Assembly (NCBI GenBank): GCA_020621405.1 | Contig: JAHRYN010000004.1 | Coordinates: 215,904 to 279,903 of the forward strand | Direction: 5' to 3' | DNA from: Betaproteobacteria bacterium | GTDB lineage: Bacteria > Pseudomonadota > Gammaproteobacteria > Burkholderiales > Rhodocyclaceae | DNA: 64,000 bases | Shown here: positions 37,035 through 46,223 of the stretch, in pieces | How the letters are laid out: the number at the start of each line of letters is the position of its first letter | Numbering within the stretch: position 1 is the stretch's first letter | Notes under the pieces: model-generated | Told to the model about the DNA's origin: nothing | The model's database searches: none | Seen by the model: the letters and a program-made list of their open reading frames with translations, nothing else | Program-made: the position numbers and the translations under genes

Positions 37035-39050
37035 CTAGAACTCCACCCGCGCGCGCATCCACAGCAGCCTGCCCGGCTCGTTGACACGGGTGGTCTGCAC
37101 GAATCCGGCCGGCTGGAAAACACCGCTTCGACTGATGTGCTCGGCATAACTGCGATCGAACAGATTGTCGATGCCGGTACTCAGCTGCAACCGGGCATCG
37201 GGCTTCCAGCCCAGCATGACGCGCACGGTGGAGAAACCGGGCGTCTCGCCCAGATCGGTACCCAGCGCATTGCCGAAGCCGGCATGCACGCGGTCCTGGC
37301 GTTGCACGAACCGAACATTGGCGCCAGCCGAGAAGCGCTCGTCGGCATATTCGACGCCCAGCCTCAGTTCGGCCGGCGACGTCTGTGCCAGCGGCACGTG
37401 TTGCGTCAGGTTGTCGGCGCGTACCCACGCAAGGCCGGCCAACGCATGCCAGTTGCCGACGATGCGCGTGCGCGCGTCGAGTTCGGCGCCGTAGCGGCGC
37501 GCGTCCACGTTGAGCGCACGGATTCCCTGCTCGGCAAGGATGAAGTCGTCGATGCGGCTGACGAAGGCATTGACCGAGATACGTGTGTCCTGCGTACGCC
37601 AGCTCAGTCCGGCATCGAGTTCGGTATTCGTTTCCGGATCGATGTAAAAGGCGCCGAAACTGGCACGCTCCAGATTCGACGCTGCCCGCTGCGCCACGCC
37701 CAGTGCGACGAAACCTTCGAGCGATTCGCCGTGGCGGAGCTGCGCACGCAGGAAGCCGCTGTACAGCCGCTCGGTACGTTCGTCAAAACTGCCGGGCAAC
37801 ACCTGGGTGCCGAGGAAATTGCGCAGTTCGCCGGCCTGCGTGCGCAATCTGTCGGCCCGGGCGCCGGCTCTCAGCGTCAGGTCGCCGGTGCGATGCGTCA
37901 GCTCCGCGAACAAGCCTTCGGTTCGGGCCCGCAGATCATAGAAAGCCGTCCGTGACGCGGAAAACAGCGGGCAATTGTCGGTGCCGGTGAAGCAGGTCTT
38001 CGTCGTGCGGACGTTGTCACCCAAATGCTCGTCATCGCGAAAATCGATGCCCAGCAGCAGGCCGGTCTCCGGACCGACGTCAAGCTGCGCGTTCAGCCTG
38101 GCGGTGCGGCCGGTGTAGTCCTGGCGCATCTGCAAGGTCGGGAACTGGTCGAGAAAGCCGGGCACCAGTTCCTCCACCAGAGTCGGCCGGTAGGTGTAGT
38201 CGTCCATCAGGTGCTTGACGCGCTGCCAGCGCAGCGAAAATTCGAGCGCCGACAGGATGCTGCCAGGCATGCGATGCGCGAGCTTCGCACCCCAGACCGA
38301 GCGCTTGAAGCGCGTGCCGTCCATGTGGAAGGCCGGAAATCCGGCGACGGCGTCGCCGTTTTCGGTATCGAACTCGATATCGGTATCGCGGCCAATGTGC
38401 GCGCCCGTGGCCAGCGCCGTTGCGTAGCGCGTATAGAAGGACTGGAAGCGGCGCCCTGCACCGTCGCGATAGTCGTCGGAATCGTTGCGCACACCGCCGA
38501 CCCGAAGCCACAGGTTTTCACCCGACCAGCTGTATTCGGCCGACAGATCGAGCCGGTCGAAACTGCTGCGGCCGGCCGCAGCACGAAAGTGGCTGCCGCC
38601 ACCGACTTCCGGGGCGAGCCGCTGAACGCGTATCTGACCGGACAGCGCGGGACCGAACTGCACGGTGGCAGGCCCTTTCACCACCGTCAGCAGATCGTAG
38701 CCGTCGGGCTGCAGATAGGAGGTCGCAGGATCCATGCCGTGGTTGCACGCGGCGTCGCTCACCGCGTCGTTCACGACCACAGGCAGACGCGCACCACCGA
38801 GTCCGCGCAGAAAGACGCTGCCGGCAGTACCGCCGACACGGCTGACATTGAATCCGCCGACGTCGCGCAGCAGGTCGGCAACATCGCTGTGCGGGCGATC
38901 AACTTGCCGCAGGTCGAGAACCTCGGCGGACGAGTCCGCGGAGCGCTGCGCATCGATCTGGACTGCGGGCAGCGTGCTCTGGCCCTGCGACACCGGAGCG
39001 ACAAGCATGGCGAGCAGGCCGAGGACCTGCCCGCGTATCGGGATATTCAT
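37035..39050 (-). CDS. TonB-dependent copper receptor (OprC/NosA-like)
   Basis: A 671-residue outer-membrane receptor. The signal peptide (MNIPIRGQVLGLLAMLV, cleavage after SQG) is followed by a plug domain (about 40-160) and a 22-strand barrel ending in an aromatic residue (ARVEF). The plug contains NHGMDPATSYLQPDGYDLLTV and KGPATVQFGP, the pattern of the TonB-copper subfamily that includes NosA and OprC. The Cys and Met of that region are candidate copper ligands. It is the last gene of a seven-gene minus-strand cluster of secreted and envelope proteins, which supports a copper role. Copper import rather than sensing is inferred from the family. Confidence 0.85.
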   Translation of the reverse strand: MNIPIRGQVLGLLAMLVAPVSQGQSTLPAVQIDAQRSADSSAEVLDLRQVDRPHSDVADLLRDVGGFNVSRVGGTAGSVFLRGLGGARLPVVVNDAVSDAACNHGMDPATSYLQPDGYDLLTVVKGPATVQFGPALSGQIRVQRLAPEVGGGSHFRAAAGRSSFDRLDLSAEYSWSGENLWLRVGGVRNDSDDYRDGAGRRFQSFYTRYATALATGAHIGRDTDIEFDTENGDAVAGFPAFHMDGTRFKRSVWGAKLAHRMPGSILSALEFSLRWQRVKHLMDDYTYRPTLVEELVPGFLDQFPTLQMRQDYTGRTARLNAQLDVGPETGLLLGIDFRDDEHLGDNVRTTKTCFTGTDNCPLFSASRTAFYDLRARTEGLFAELTHRTGDLTLRAGARADRLRTQAGELRNFLGTQVLPGSFDERTERLYSGFLRAQLRHGESLEGFVALGVAQRAASNLERASFGAFYIDPETNTELDAGLSWRTQDTRISVNAFVSRIDDFILAEQGIRALNVDARRYGAELDARTRIVGNWHALAGLAWVRADNLTQHVPLAQTSPAELRLGVEYADERFSAGANVRFVQRQDRVHAGFGNALGTDLGETPGFSTVRVMLGWKPDARLQLSTGIDNLFDRSYAEHISRSGVFQPAGFVQTTRVNEPGRLLWMRARVEF

Positions 39051-39120
39051 GTTCGGATGCCGACAAAAAGGCACCGCACGCCCGGCGCGGGCATGCGGCG
39101 CAAGGGGTTACCGAGGAAAG

Positions 39121-39804
39121 TCAGCGACGTGCCGGCCGACGCGCCGCGAACACGGTAAGGCCGAGACCGGCCAGCATCAGCGCGTAGGTCTGCGGCTCGG
39201 GAACCGGCAACGGAGCTGGCGGTGACGGCGGCACGACAACATCCCGGAACGCCACGGACACCCTGATCTGGTCGCGGAACGGGTCACCCATGCCGGGCAT
39301 CGGCACATGGTGATACATCGATTCATTCAGGTTCAGCCAGAGATTGTTGGCGTTGTAGGCGAAATGAACAGACGGCTCGAAGCCTTCGATCAGATTTCCC
39401 TTCTGGCCGCTCCGGTAGATGGTGTTCGTGACAGACGCTGATTCGATCGGCTCGAGTACGCCCGCTGCATCGAACACGCGGAAGCCGATGAACTTTGGCG
39501 AGCCGAAATTCATGAAATCCAGCGTTCCGGTGTAGGTGAAGGCAAACCCGTCGGCATTGAAATCGGCGCTCCATGACGACGTCCCGGCGTTGTTGAGGCT
39601 GATCTTCGGAAGCTCGACCGTATCGCCGACCGTGACCACGAAGGACTGAAGCGACTGGAAGCCGCCGCCCAGGCCGAGATCAACGCCGTACTGCACGGTC
39701 ACGGCATGGTCGGCGAAGCTGGCATGAGCACTGGCCAGTGAGGGCTGCAGCAGCGCCAGGGCAAGGGCAGCGCCCGACAGGGTGCGGATGATTGCAGGAT
39801 TCAT
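39121..39804 (-). CDS. PEP-CTERM protein with predicted N-terminal histidine (copper cluster)
   Basis: A 227-residue exported protein. The ATG at 39804 is used because AAGGA lies nine bases upstream. The signal peptide ends LASA, so cleavage at the AxA site leaves His as residue 1 (HASFADHAV). Other histidines occur in SVHFAYN and SMYHHVPMPGMGD, the latter also Met-rich. The tail VPEPQTYALMLAGLGLTVFAARR is a PEP-CTERM signal (VPEP, helix, basic end). Lying between a second PEP-CTERM gene and a copper receptor gene, it may bind copper at the cell surface. No named domain recognised. Confidence 0.82.
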   Translation of the reverse strand: MNPAIIRTLSGAALALALLQPSLASAHASFADHAVTVQYGVDLGLGGGFQSLQSFVVTVGDTVELPKISLNNAGTSSWSADFNADGFAFTYTGTLDFMNFGSPKFIGFRVFDAAGVLEPIESASVTNTIYRSGQKGNLIEGFEPSVHFAYNANNLWLNLNESMYHHVPMPGMGDPFRDQIRVSVAFRDVVVPPSPPAPLPVPEPQTYALMLAGLGLTVFAARRPARR

Positions 39805-39871
39805 TTCTGACATTCCTTTCAGGTAGATGGAATGCCGGCGAACCGGACAGACAGGCTCCCCGGCAGAAGCT

Positions 39872-40732
39872 TCAGCGCGCTGAAATACGGCGGCGGGCAA
39901 TCAAGCCGACCAGGCCAAGGCCGCCGAGCATCAGCGCCCAGCCTTCGGGCTCCGGCACCGGCGTCACCGAAAGGGCAGCCGAGAATCCTCGCTGGCCCTC
40001 GCCTGCCGCGTAGTTGACGTACTGGCTGGCGTAGTTCGCACCGCCCACGATCAGGCTGTAGCTGCCGGCGCCCAGCGTAAAACTGGCGGTGACCGAGCCA
40101 TTCGCGGTTCCGTCGCCGGCAATGTCGAGTATGCCGTCGCCATTGACATCGACGCCGGTGCCATCGACCGCCTGGCCGATATGGGTCAGATGAACCGACG
40201 CCCAGTTGGCCGCACCCACTTCTGACAGCTTGTTGCTGAGCCAGAAGTCGCCGCTGGCGTTGAACGCGCCTTCGCGGACGCCCAGCGGAGCCGCCGGATT
40301 GGTCGTGACGTAGCTCACCGTCGGCAACAGGCCGGGGTGATGCGCGACGTAATCGGGGTGATCACCCGCTTCATACGCCGCAGCCGGCGCGATGCCGCCG
40401 TACAGCGAGAATCCCGGTATCAGGTCGCCCAGCGCAGCCAGCGTGTTGCCGCCACTCAGATAGTTGAAGCTGGCGGCGCTCACGGTGATGCTGACCGTCG
40501 ATGCTTCGGTCAGCGTGAAGCGGGCCCAGCGCACGCGGTGGCTGTCGCCCCAGTCGGCGTCGGCGCCGTCGGCCCAGCCGAAATCGGAGGTAACACGCTG
40601 GTTCGACAGGGTCCACGTGTTGCCGGACTGCACGCCATTGGCGAAGAAATCACGCGTGCTGTAGCTCACGTGGGCAAAGGCCGAAGCCGAGGACAGGCCC
40701 GCCATGACGGCGACCATCAATCTTGTTTTCAT
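39872..40732 (-). CDS. PEP-CTERM protein with predicted N-terminal histidine and Ca-loop
   Basis: A 286-residue exported protein. The signal peptide (MKTRLMVAVMAGLSSASAFA) would be cleaved after AFA, exposing His1 (HVSYSTRDF). Further histidines lie in GDHPDYVAHHPG and HLTHIG. A DVNGDGILD loop (about residue 195) fits an EF-hand-like or thrombospondin-type calcium site. The end VPEPEGWALMLGGLGLVGLIARR is the exosortase sorting signal. AAGGGA precedes the start and a perfect hairpin lies just upstream. Sixty-seven bases separate it from the next PEP-CTERM gene. Function unknown; context suggests metal binding. Confidence 0.82.
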   Translation of the reverse strand: MKTRLMVAVMAGLSSASAFAHVSYSTRDFFANGVQSGNTWTLSNQRVTSDFGWADGADADWGDSHRVRWARFTLTEASTVSITVSAASFNYLSGGNTLAALGDLIPGFSLYGGIAPAAAYEAGDHPDYVAHHPGLLPTVSYVTTNPAAPLGVREGAFNASGDFWLSNKLSEVGAANWASVHLTHIGQAVDGTGVDVNGDGILDIAGDGTANGSVTASFTLGAGSYSLIVGGANYASQYVNYAAGEGQRGFSAALSVTPVPEPEGWALMLGGLGLVGLIARRRISAR

Positions 40733-40754
40733 GCTGTGTTTCCCTTTCCTTGCG

Positions 40755-40777
40755 GCACCGCGCGTGACGCGCGGTGC
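40755..40777 (-). other. Strong intercistronic hairpin before the PEP-CTERM gene
   Basis: GCACCGCGCG (40755-40764) and CGCGCGGTGC (40768-40777) form a perfect 10-bp stem with a three-base loop, just upstream of the ribosome-binding site of the gene at 40732. No T-run follows. It may partly end or stabilise transcripts between the upstream and downstream halves of the copper cluster. Confidence 0.6.
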
Positions 40778-40879
40778 GACGAACCGGGCTGTGGCTACCC
40801 GAGCCACAGCGATGCAGGAGCGAGCGACGGCGCGTCTGCCGGAATGACGGACGTACGGAACGCTGCGAAATCGGATCGA

Positions 40880-41254
40880 TCAGGAAGGAAAGGGCGGCGC
40901 GCGCGATTGCCAGTGCGCCCCGGCCGCAACCGGATGCATCGACTGACAGGCCACCGCGGGCAAGGCAACGGCCTGACACGCGACGGCCACGACAAGCGGC
41001 AGCCGCGGCGGCGGCAGTACGCTGGCGGAGGCGCACAGCGCGCAATGCTTGCCGTGAGACGGCATGGCCGTCGGCGCACCGCCGTCACCGCCGCTGCGCG
41101 AACCGGCAACCGTACAGACATCGTCAAACGGCGTGGCGGTGCGCAGTACGCCGCCCAGCGCCTCGAAGCCGAACTGGCACAGGAACAGGCAGATCAGCGC
41201 CAACGCCTGCATGCGCAGGCGTTGGCTACCGATGTATGCGCGGTTCCCGCTCAT
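40880..41254 (-). CDS. DUF2946-like envelope protein
   Basis: A 124-residue protein with an N-terminal hydrophobic segment (LALICLFLCQFGFEALGG), a central HGKHCALCASAS motif and a second hydrophobic stretch (LPLVVAVACQAVALPAVAC). The HC-x-x-C motif after a single anchor is typical of DUF2946 proteins, which occur beside TonB receptors and copper genes and may bind copper through Cys/His. It starts nine bases after the YcnI-like gene and belongs to the same unit. Confidence 0.75.
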   Translation of the reverse strand: MSGNRAYIGSQRLRMQALALICLFLCQFGFEALGGVLRTATPFDDVCTVAGSRSGGDGGAPTAMPSHGKHCALCASASVLPPPRLPLVVAVACQAVALPAVACQSMHPVAAGAHWQSRAPPFPS

Positions 41255-41263
41255 TCGTCTGGC

Positions 41264-41788
41264 TTAATGATGCGGCTGGCCTTCGGCCGGCAGGATGTCG
41301 AGCGGTGCGGCGGGCATCTTCAGGTCGCGCGTGGTCTGGCCTTCGGCCGGCACCTGCGACCAGTCGTTCTCGCCGCGCTCGCAGCCCTGCTTCACCTTGA
41401 ACCAGCGACGCCCCGGGGTGTTCGGCAATTTCATCATCAGCGCGAATTCGTCGTAGAAGTCGTCCGGCAGCGATCCGCCGGTCCAGGTCACTTCGACCAC
41501 CGCCTCGGTCACCGGCTTGCCGTGGTTCATCAGCGGCTGCGCCAGCTTTTCGCTGCGCACGCTGACCGTCCAGCCCGGCTTCACCATCGGTTTCACGCTG
41601 GCCATCGGTTCCGGCAGGCGGACGGTGAACGAGGTGGTGGCAGACCCTTCGCAGCCGTGGCCGACGCGGAACACGCCCTTGTAGTAGCCACCCGCGGTGG
41701 CGGCGGGCTGCTCGAACACGACGTGGGCCGCCGCGGCAAGCGGCAGGGCCATGGCCGCACAGGCGGCCAGCAGTGCTGCGCATTTCAT
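41264..41788 (-). CDS. YcnI-like (DUF1775) copper-binding protein
   Basis: A 174-residue secreted protein. The signal peptide (MKCAALLAACAAMALPLAAAA) is cleaved at AAA, giving a mature N-terminus HVVFEQP. In YcnI family proteins this His1 is a copper ligand, together with a conserved Glu and Trp; the Cys of RVGHGCEGSATTSFTVRLPE (two parts) and the pair in KVKQGCERGE are seen here. The DUF1775 fold covers nearly the whole mature protein. It starts one base after the stop of the upstream TonB receptor gene, indicating a common operon for copper handling. Confidence 0.88.
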   Translation of the reverse strand: MKCAALLAACAAMALPLAAAAHVVFEQPAATAGGYYKGVFRVGHGCEGSATTSFTVRLPEPMASVKPMVKPGWTVSVRSEKLAQPLMNHGKPVTEAVVEVTWTGGSLPDDFYDEFALMMKLPNTPGRRWFKVKQGCERGENDWSQVPAEGQTTRDLKMPAAPLDILPAEGQPHH

Positions 41789-41789
41789 G

Positions 41790-43904
41790 TCACATCCTCC
41801 ATTCGATGCCGGCATAGACGGCGCGGCCGTCACCCGGCAGATACACATTGCGCGCACCGGGAGCCAGTGCGCTGAAGTCGCGCACGACGCTGGTGGTCGT
41901 GGCGTAGTGGCGGTCGGACAGGTTGCGGCCCTCGACGAACCAGGACAGCTGCTTGCCGAGCTGTTGCTGCAGGCGCAGTCCGAAGATCGCGTAGTCGCCG
42001 GCGAATTCGGTGTTGGCCATGTCGACCGCGTAGCGCTGCGGCGACCATTCGACGTTGGCGGCGATCTTCAGCGGTCCGCCTGGCGCGGTGCCGAAGCGGT
42101 AGCCCAGTTCGCCGCGGAACAAGGTGCGCGGTACGCCAGGCAGACGGTTGTCGCGGAACAGTGCGTCGTTGTCGAAGCGGAAGCGGTTGAGCAGCAACGC
42201 CTGGCGCCATTCGAAACCGCCGCCGTTGTAGTCGCCGAAATGGCCGTTGGCGGCGAATTCGACGCCTTGGTGAATGGTGCGCGGCGCATTCAGCGTGGTG
42301 CTCGTCTGCACGCCGCCGAGCGGCAGCGTGTAGGCCAGCAGCTCATCGGTCACATCGGCGCGGTACAGCGCGATGTCGTAGCTGCCCCAGGCGAATTCGC
42401 CGCGGCTGCCCGCTTCCCAGGTGGTCGCGCGCTGGGCGCGCAGCGAATTGATGACCGCTGCGCCGCCGCTCAGCTCGCCGAAGGACGGTGCTTCGAAGCT
42501 GCGCGACACGTTGGCGAACAGCTGCACCGACGACGTCAGGTCGTGACGCAGGCCCAGCTTGGGGCTCCAGCCGTCGTAGCTGCGCGAAAAACTTTCGCTT
42601 GCGCCACCGCAGGACAGCGGCCCGCCGGCATAGCACAGGTCACGGTTGTTCCGTTTGGCGTCGGTGTACTGCGTGCCCAGCACCAGCGTCCATGACGGCA
42701 TGAAGGTCAGCTGGTCCTCGAAATAGGCTTCGATGTTGCGCGCGTAACTGTCGAACTTGTTGGTGCGTGCGCCGCGCCGGCCGCCGACGTTGACCCAGCG
42801 GTCGTCGTCGGTGTCGCCGCGCGCCGCAGCCAGGCCGGCGACCAGCCTGTTCGGCAGGCCTGCGAGCACGGTGTCCGACACCAGGCGCAGTTCGGCGCCG
42901 TAGTCCTTGCTGCGCTGGTCCAGCACCTGGAAGATCGGGTGGAACAGGTCCTTGTCCGAGTAGTAGGCCGACAGTTCGAGGCGCAGGCCGTCCGCCGCCT
43001 GCCATACGGTGCGGTTGGACACGCGCCACAGATCGATGTCGCGCTTCTGGTCGCCGGTCACGTTGGACAGCGCGGCACGGCGCGGGCTGTCTCGCAGTTC
43101 GGCGCGGGTCACGTTGCCCGGCAGTTCCGAGTCACTCTGCGCGGCCTGCACGAAGAAGCGGGTTTCCAGCGTCGGGGCGAGCCGCAGGCCGATGTTGCCG
43201 ACCACGCGCTGCGTGTCCTGATGTGCGTGGTCGCGGAAACCGGCCTGACGGAAGGTGGTGGCGCTGGCGTAGCCGTCGATGTTGCCGGCGACGAAACCGC
43301 CGGCCAGCTGGCTGCGCACATAACCGAAGGAGCCCGCTTCCGCGCGCACTGTCAGGCGCGGCGCATCGTGTCCGGTCGGCGACACGTAGTTGATCGCGCC
43401 GCCCAGCGTGTTGGCGCCGAACTGCAGCGCATTGGCGCCGCGCCACACCTCGATGTAGCGCGTGGCCAGCGGTTCCAGCACCTGGAAGTCACCACCGCCG
43501 TCGGCCAGATTGATCGGCACGCCGTCCTGCATCAGCTTGATGCCGCGCAGGTGGAAGGTGCGCTGCAGGCCGGATCCGCGGATCGACAGCCGCGACTCCT
43601 CGGAGCCGAAACGCGGCTGCACGAACACGCCGGCGCTGTAACCCAGCGCATCCTGCAGCGTCGATACGCGGGCGTCGCGGAAGGTCTCCGAATCGATCAC
43701 GCTGGCGCCACCGGGTGTCAGCGACATGATGGCGCGGGCACCTTCGATGTCCGGCAGCGTGGTCGACTGGAGGCGCGGTGCATCGACGTGCTGCACCGGC
43801 AGCTGCACGCCGGAGTCGGCGCGGACGATGGGGATGCCCGTCGCGGCGAACGCGATGGACGACAGAGCGCAGGCGCGCACCATCGCCGGGAACGGCTTGT
43901 TCAT
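41790..43904 (-). CDS. TonB-dependent outer-membrane receptor
   Basis: A 704-residue receptor. Signal peptide MNKPFPAMVRACALSSIAFA, plug domain (about 65-190, with SRLSIRGSGLQRTFHLRGIK and GANTLGGAINYVS), and a C-terminal barrel ending WRM. The plug type (QDGVPINLADGGGDFQVLEP) is that of the FecA-like group commonly annotated only as TonB receptor. The substrate cannot be read; its neighbours (DUF2946-like genes on both sides, YcnI-like protein, copper receptor) point to copper or a copper chelate. An in-frame ATG at 43982 is rejected because it precedes the signal peptide. Confidence 0.85.
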   Translation of the reverse strand: MNKPFPAMVRACALSSIAFAATGIPIVRADSGVQLPVQHVDAPRLQSTTLPDIEGARAIMSLTPGGASVIDSETFRDARVSTLQDALGYSAGVFVQPRFGSEESRLSIRGSGLQRTFHLRGIKLMQDGVPINLADGGGDFQVLEPLATRYIEVWRGANALQFGANTLGGAINYVSPTGHDAPRLTVRAEAGSFGYVRSQLAGGFVAGNIDGYASATTFRQAGFRDHAHQDTQRVVGNIGLRLAPTLETRFFVQAAQSDSELPGNVTRAELRDSPRRAALSNVTGDQKRDIDLWRVSNRTVWQAADGLRLELSAYYSDKDLFHPIFQVLDQRSKDYGAELRLVSDTVLAGLPNRLVAGLAAARGDTDDDRWVNVGGRRGARTNKFDSYARNIEAYFEDQLTFMPSWTLVLGTQYTDAKRNNRDLCYAGGPLSCGGASESFSRSYDGWSPKLGLRHDLTSSVQLFANVSRSFEAPSFGELSGGAAVINSLRAQRATTWEAGSRGEFAWGSYDIALYRADVTDELLAYTLPLGGVQTSTTLNAPRTIHQGVEFAANGHFGDYNGGGFEWRQALLLNRFRFDNDALFRDNRLPGVPRTLFRGELGYRFGTAPGGPLKIAANVEWSPQRYAVDMANTEFAGDYAIFGLRLQQQLGKQLSWFVEGRNLSDRHYATTTSVVRDFSALAPGARNVYLPGDGRAVYAGIEWRM

Positions 43905-44003
43905 GTTCGGTCTTTCTGAAAGCGGGCAGCGCGCGCCGATGGCGGCGCGATCAGGCAGCGACGGCCACAGGGCCGCCGTCATGCCGACAGGTCAGGTCCG
44001 GAG

Positions 44004-44372
44004 TCAGGCGCGTGCCGGTGGCGCGCGTGGAGATGCCGCCAGCGGCGACAGTGAGGACAGTGCGGGGACAAGACGCTCGGGCGGTGCTTCCGCCTCCGCG
44101 TGCCAGCCGAAGACTGCATGGGAGGGCTGTACCGGCAGTGCGACGGCGGCCTGCGCCATGCACCATGGACAGTGTCCGGCCGACCCACCGGTCGTCGCCT
44201 TGCCGTCGGTGTTGGCCGGAGACTGTATGCCGTAGGCAGTACAGACCTGGGCCATGCCGGACGGATCGACCGACTGCTGCCAGCGCATCAGCGTCGGCAG
44301 CAATGCCTGCGCGCAGATCGCAAGCAGCGCGACCAGCAGGGCGAGGCGGAATCGGGATCGGGTGGCGAACAT
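44004..44372 (-). CDS. DUF2946-like envelope protein, first gene of the copper cluster
   Basis: A 122-residue protein. A hydrophobic N-terminal helix (FRLALLVALLAICAQALLPTL) is followed by GHCPWCMAQAAVALP, the HC-x-x-C motif of DUF2946. It is a paralogue of the gene at 40880. The cluster probably begins here: the neighbouring pcnB is divergent and the 130-base gap must hold both promoters, though no clear copper-regulator box was found in it. Confidence 0.72.
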   Translation of the reverse strand: MFATRSRFRLALLVALLAICAQALLPTLMRWQQSVDPSGMAQVCTAYGIQSPANTDGKATTGGSAGHCPWCMAQAAVALPVQPSHAVFGWHAEAEAPPERLVPALSSLSPLAASPRAPPARA

Positions 44373-44502
44373 GGGCGCGGATGGTAGCCGCCATACAGCC
44401 GGTACGCAAGACGGCGGGCTGCCGGAAGCCGGCTTGCTTTACCATAGCGGGTCCGGCGCCCAGGCGCCCCGGTTCGGTGCCAGCCAGAAAGTTCCGTTAC
44501 TG

Positions 44503-45843
44503 ATGATCCGAAAGTTGCTGCGCAGGATATTCCGTCGCCCAGAAGACAAGGCAAGGCCGCACGTCGCGCACAGCGGCCCGGTCCATATTCCGCTCGCCCA
44601 GCACGGCATTTCGCGCGATGCGCTGCTGCCGGCCGCGCGCCGGGTGTGCGAGGGGCTGCAGGCCGAGGGCTACCAGGCTTATGTGGTGGGTGGCGCCGTG
44701 CGCGACCTGATCGCCGGCATCTCGCCCAAGGATTTCGACGTCGCGACCAGCGCCACGCCCGAACAGGTGACTGCGGTGTTCCGCCGCGCCCGCATGATCG
44801 GCCGGCGTTTCAAGATCGTGCACGTGATGTTCGGCCGCGACACCATCGAGGTCACCACCTTCCGCGGCGACTCGGAAGCGGTCACCGACGAGCACGGCCG
44901 CATCCTGCACGACAACGTGTTCGGCACGATCGAACAGGACGCCGAGCGGCGCGACTTCACGGTCAATGCGCTGTACTACGACCCGGCGACCGAAACCGTC
45001 ATCGACTTCCATCACGGCGTGGCCGACCTGAAGCAGAAGACGCTGCGCATGATAGGCGACGCGCCCCGCCGCTACCGCGAGGATCCGGTGCGCATGCTGC
45101 GCGCCGTGCGTCTGGCCGCCAAGCTCGGCCTGGTGATCGACCCGGACGCACGCGAGCCGATCCGCTCGATGGCCAGCCTGCTGGAAAACGTGCCGCCGGC
45201 ACGCCTGTTCGATGAAATGCTCAAGCTGCTGACCAGCGGCCACGCGGTGCGCTGCGTGCGCCAGCTGCGCGAGGACGGACTGCATCACGGCCTGCTGCCG
45301 CTGCTCGACGTCATCCTGGAACAGCCGATGGGCGAGCGCTTCGTGATGCTGTCGCTGGAGCGCACCGACGAGCGGATCAGGGAAGGCAAGTCGATTTCGC
45401 CCGGCTTCCTGTTCGCCACGCTGCTCTGGCATGAGGTGCTGGCCGACTGGGAAAAGCGCCGCGCAGCGGGCGAGCCGTCGATTCCGGCGATGTTCGAGGC
45501 GATGACCGTCGTGCTCGACCAGCAGGCGGAAAAACTGGCGATCACGCGCCGCATCGCCACCGACATCAAGGACATCTGGTCGCTGCAGCCGCGCTTCGAG
45601 GCGCGTGCCGGCAAGCGCCCCTACCGCCTGCTCGAACTGCCGCGCTTCCGCGCCGCCTACGACTTCCTGCTGCTGCGCGCCGGTTCCGGCGAGGTTCCGC
45701 AGGAACTGGCCGACTGGTGGACCGACTTCGCCGCGGCCGACGGCCCGGCACGCGAAGCGATGCTGCGGCCGGAGGAAGCACCGAAGAAGCGGCGGCGCGT
45801 GCGGCGCAAACCGTCCGACACCGGGCCGGTCTCGTCTGAATGA
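44503..45843 (+). CDS. pcnB: Poly(A) polymerase I
   Basis: PcnB adds poly(A) tails to mRNA 3' ends, promoting decay. The nucleotidyltransferase signature is complete: GGAVRDLIAG followed by KDFDVATSATPEQV with the catalytic Asp pair, then RRFKIVHVMFGRD and the RRDFTVNALYYD motif; RNA-binding helices fill the C-terminal half and the tail is very basic (KKRRRVRRK). The 446-residue length is normal. The start at 44503 has a weak ribosome-binding site. It overlaps the DUF486 gene by ATGA. In many Betaproteobacteria folK follows pcnB; here it does not. Confidence 0.93.
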   Translation: MIRKLLRRIFRRPEDKARPHVAHSGPVHIPLAQHGISRDALLPAARRVCEGLQAEGYQAYVVGGAVRDLIAGISPKDFDVATSATPEQVTAVFRRARMIGRRFKIVHVMFGRDTIEVTTFRGDSEAVTDEHGRILHDNVFGTIEQDAERRDFTVNALYYDPATETVIDFHHGVADLKQKTLRMIGDAPRRYREDPVRMLRAVRLAAKLGLVIDPDAREPIRSMASLLENVPPARLFDEMLKLLTSGHAVRCVRQLREDGLHHGLLPLLDVILEQPMGERFVMLSLERTDERIREGKSISPGFLFATLLWHEVLADWEKRRAAGEPSIPAMFEAMTVVLDQQAEKLAITRRIATDIKDIWSLQPRFEARAGKRPYRLLELPRFRAAYDFLLLRAGSGEVPQELADWWTDFAAADGPAREAMLRPEEAPKKRRRVRRKPSDTGPVSSE

Positions 45844-46193
45844 TGTTTCCGCAGCTCCCCGTCTGGATGCAGGCCGGCGGCTTGCTGGTCGCATCGAACG
45901 TGTTCATGACTTTCGCCTGGTACGCGCACCTGCGCGACCTGAATCACCGTCCGTGGTGGTACGCCGCACTGTTCTCGTGGGGCATTGCGCTGTTCGAATA
46001 CCTGCTGCAGGTGCCGGCCAACCGCATCGGCCACACACAGCTGTCACTCGGCCAGCTGAAGATCATGCAGGAGGTGATCACGCTGACGGTGTTCGTGCCG
46101 TTCGCGCTGTTCTACATGAACGAACCGTTCAAGCTTGACTACCTGTGGGCCGCGCTGTGTATGCTGGGCGCGGTTTATTTCATCTTCCGCTGA
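45840..46193 (+). CDS. DMT-superfamily small membrane protein (DUF486)
   Basis: A 117-residue protein with four membrane helices ([69 protein letters not shown]). The [20 protein letters not shown] core is typical of DUF486. These half-size drug/metabolite transporter relatives probably work as dimers; no substrate is known. It overlaps pcnB by four bases and precedes the deoxynucleoside kinase by 30. Confidence 0.88.
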   Translation: MMFPQLPVWMQAGGLLVASNVFMTFAWYAHLRDLNHRPWWYAALFSWGIALFEYLLQVPANRIGHTQLSLGQLKIMQEVITLTVFVPFALFYMNEPFKLDYLWAALCMLGAVYFIFR

Positions 46194-46223
46194 ACCCGAC
46201 CGCCCGACCGGAACACTCCAACG

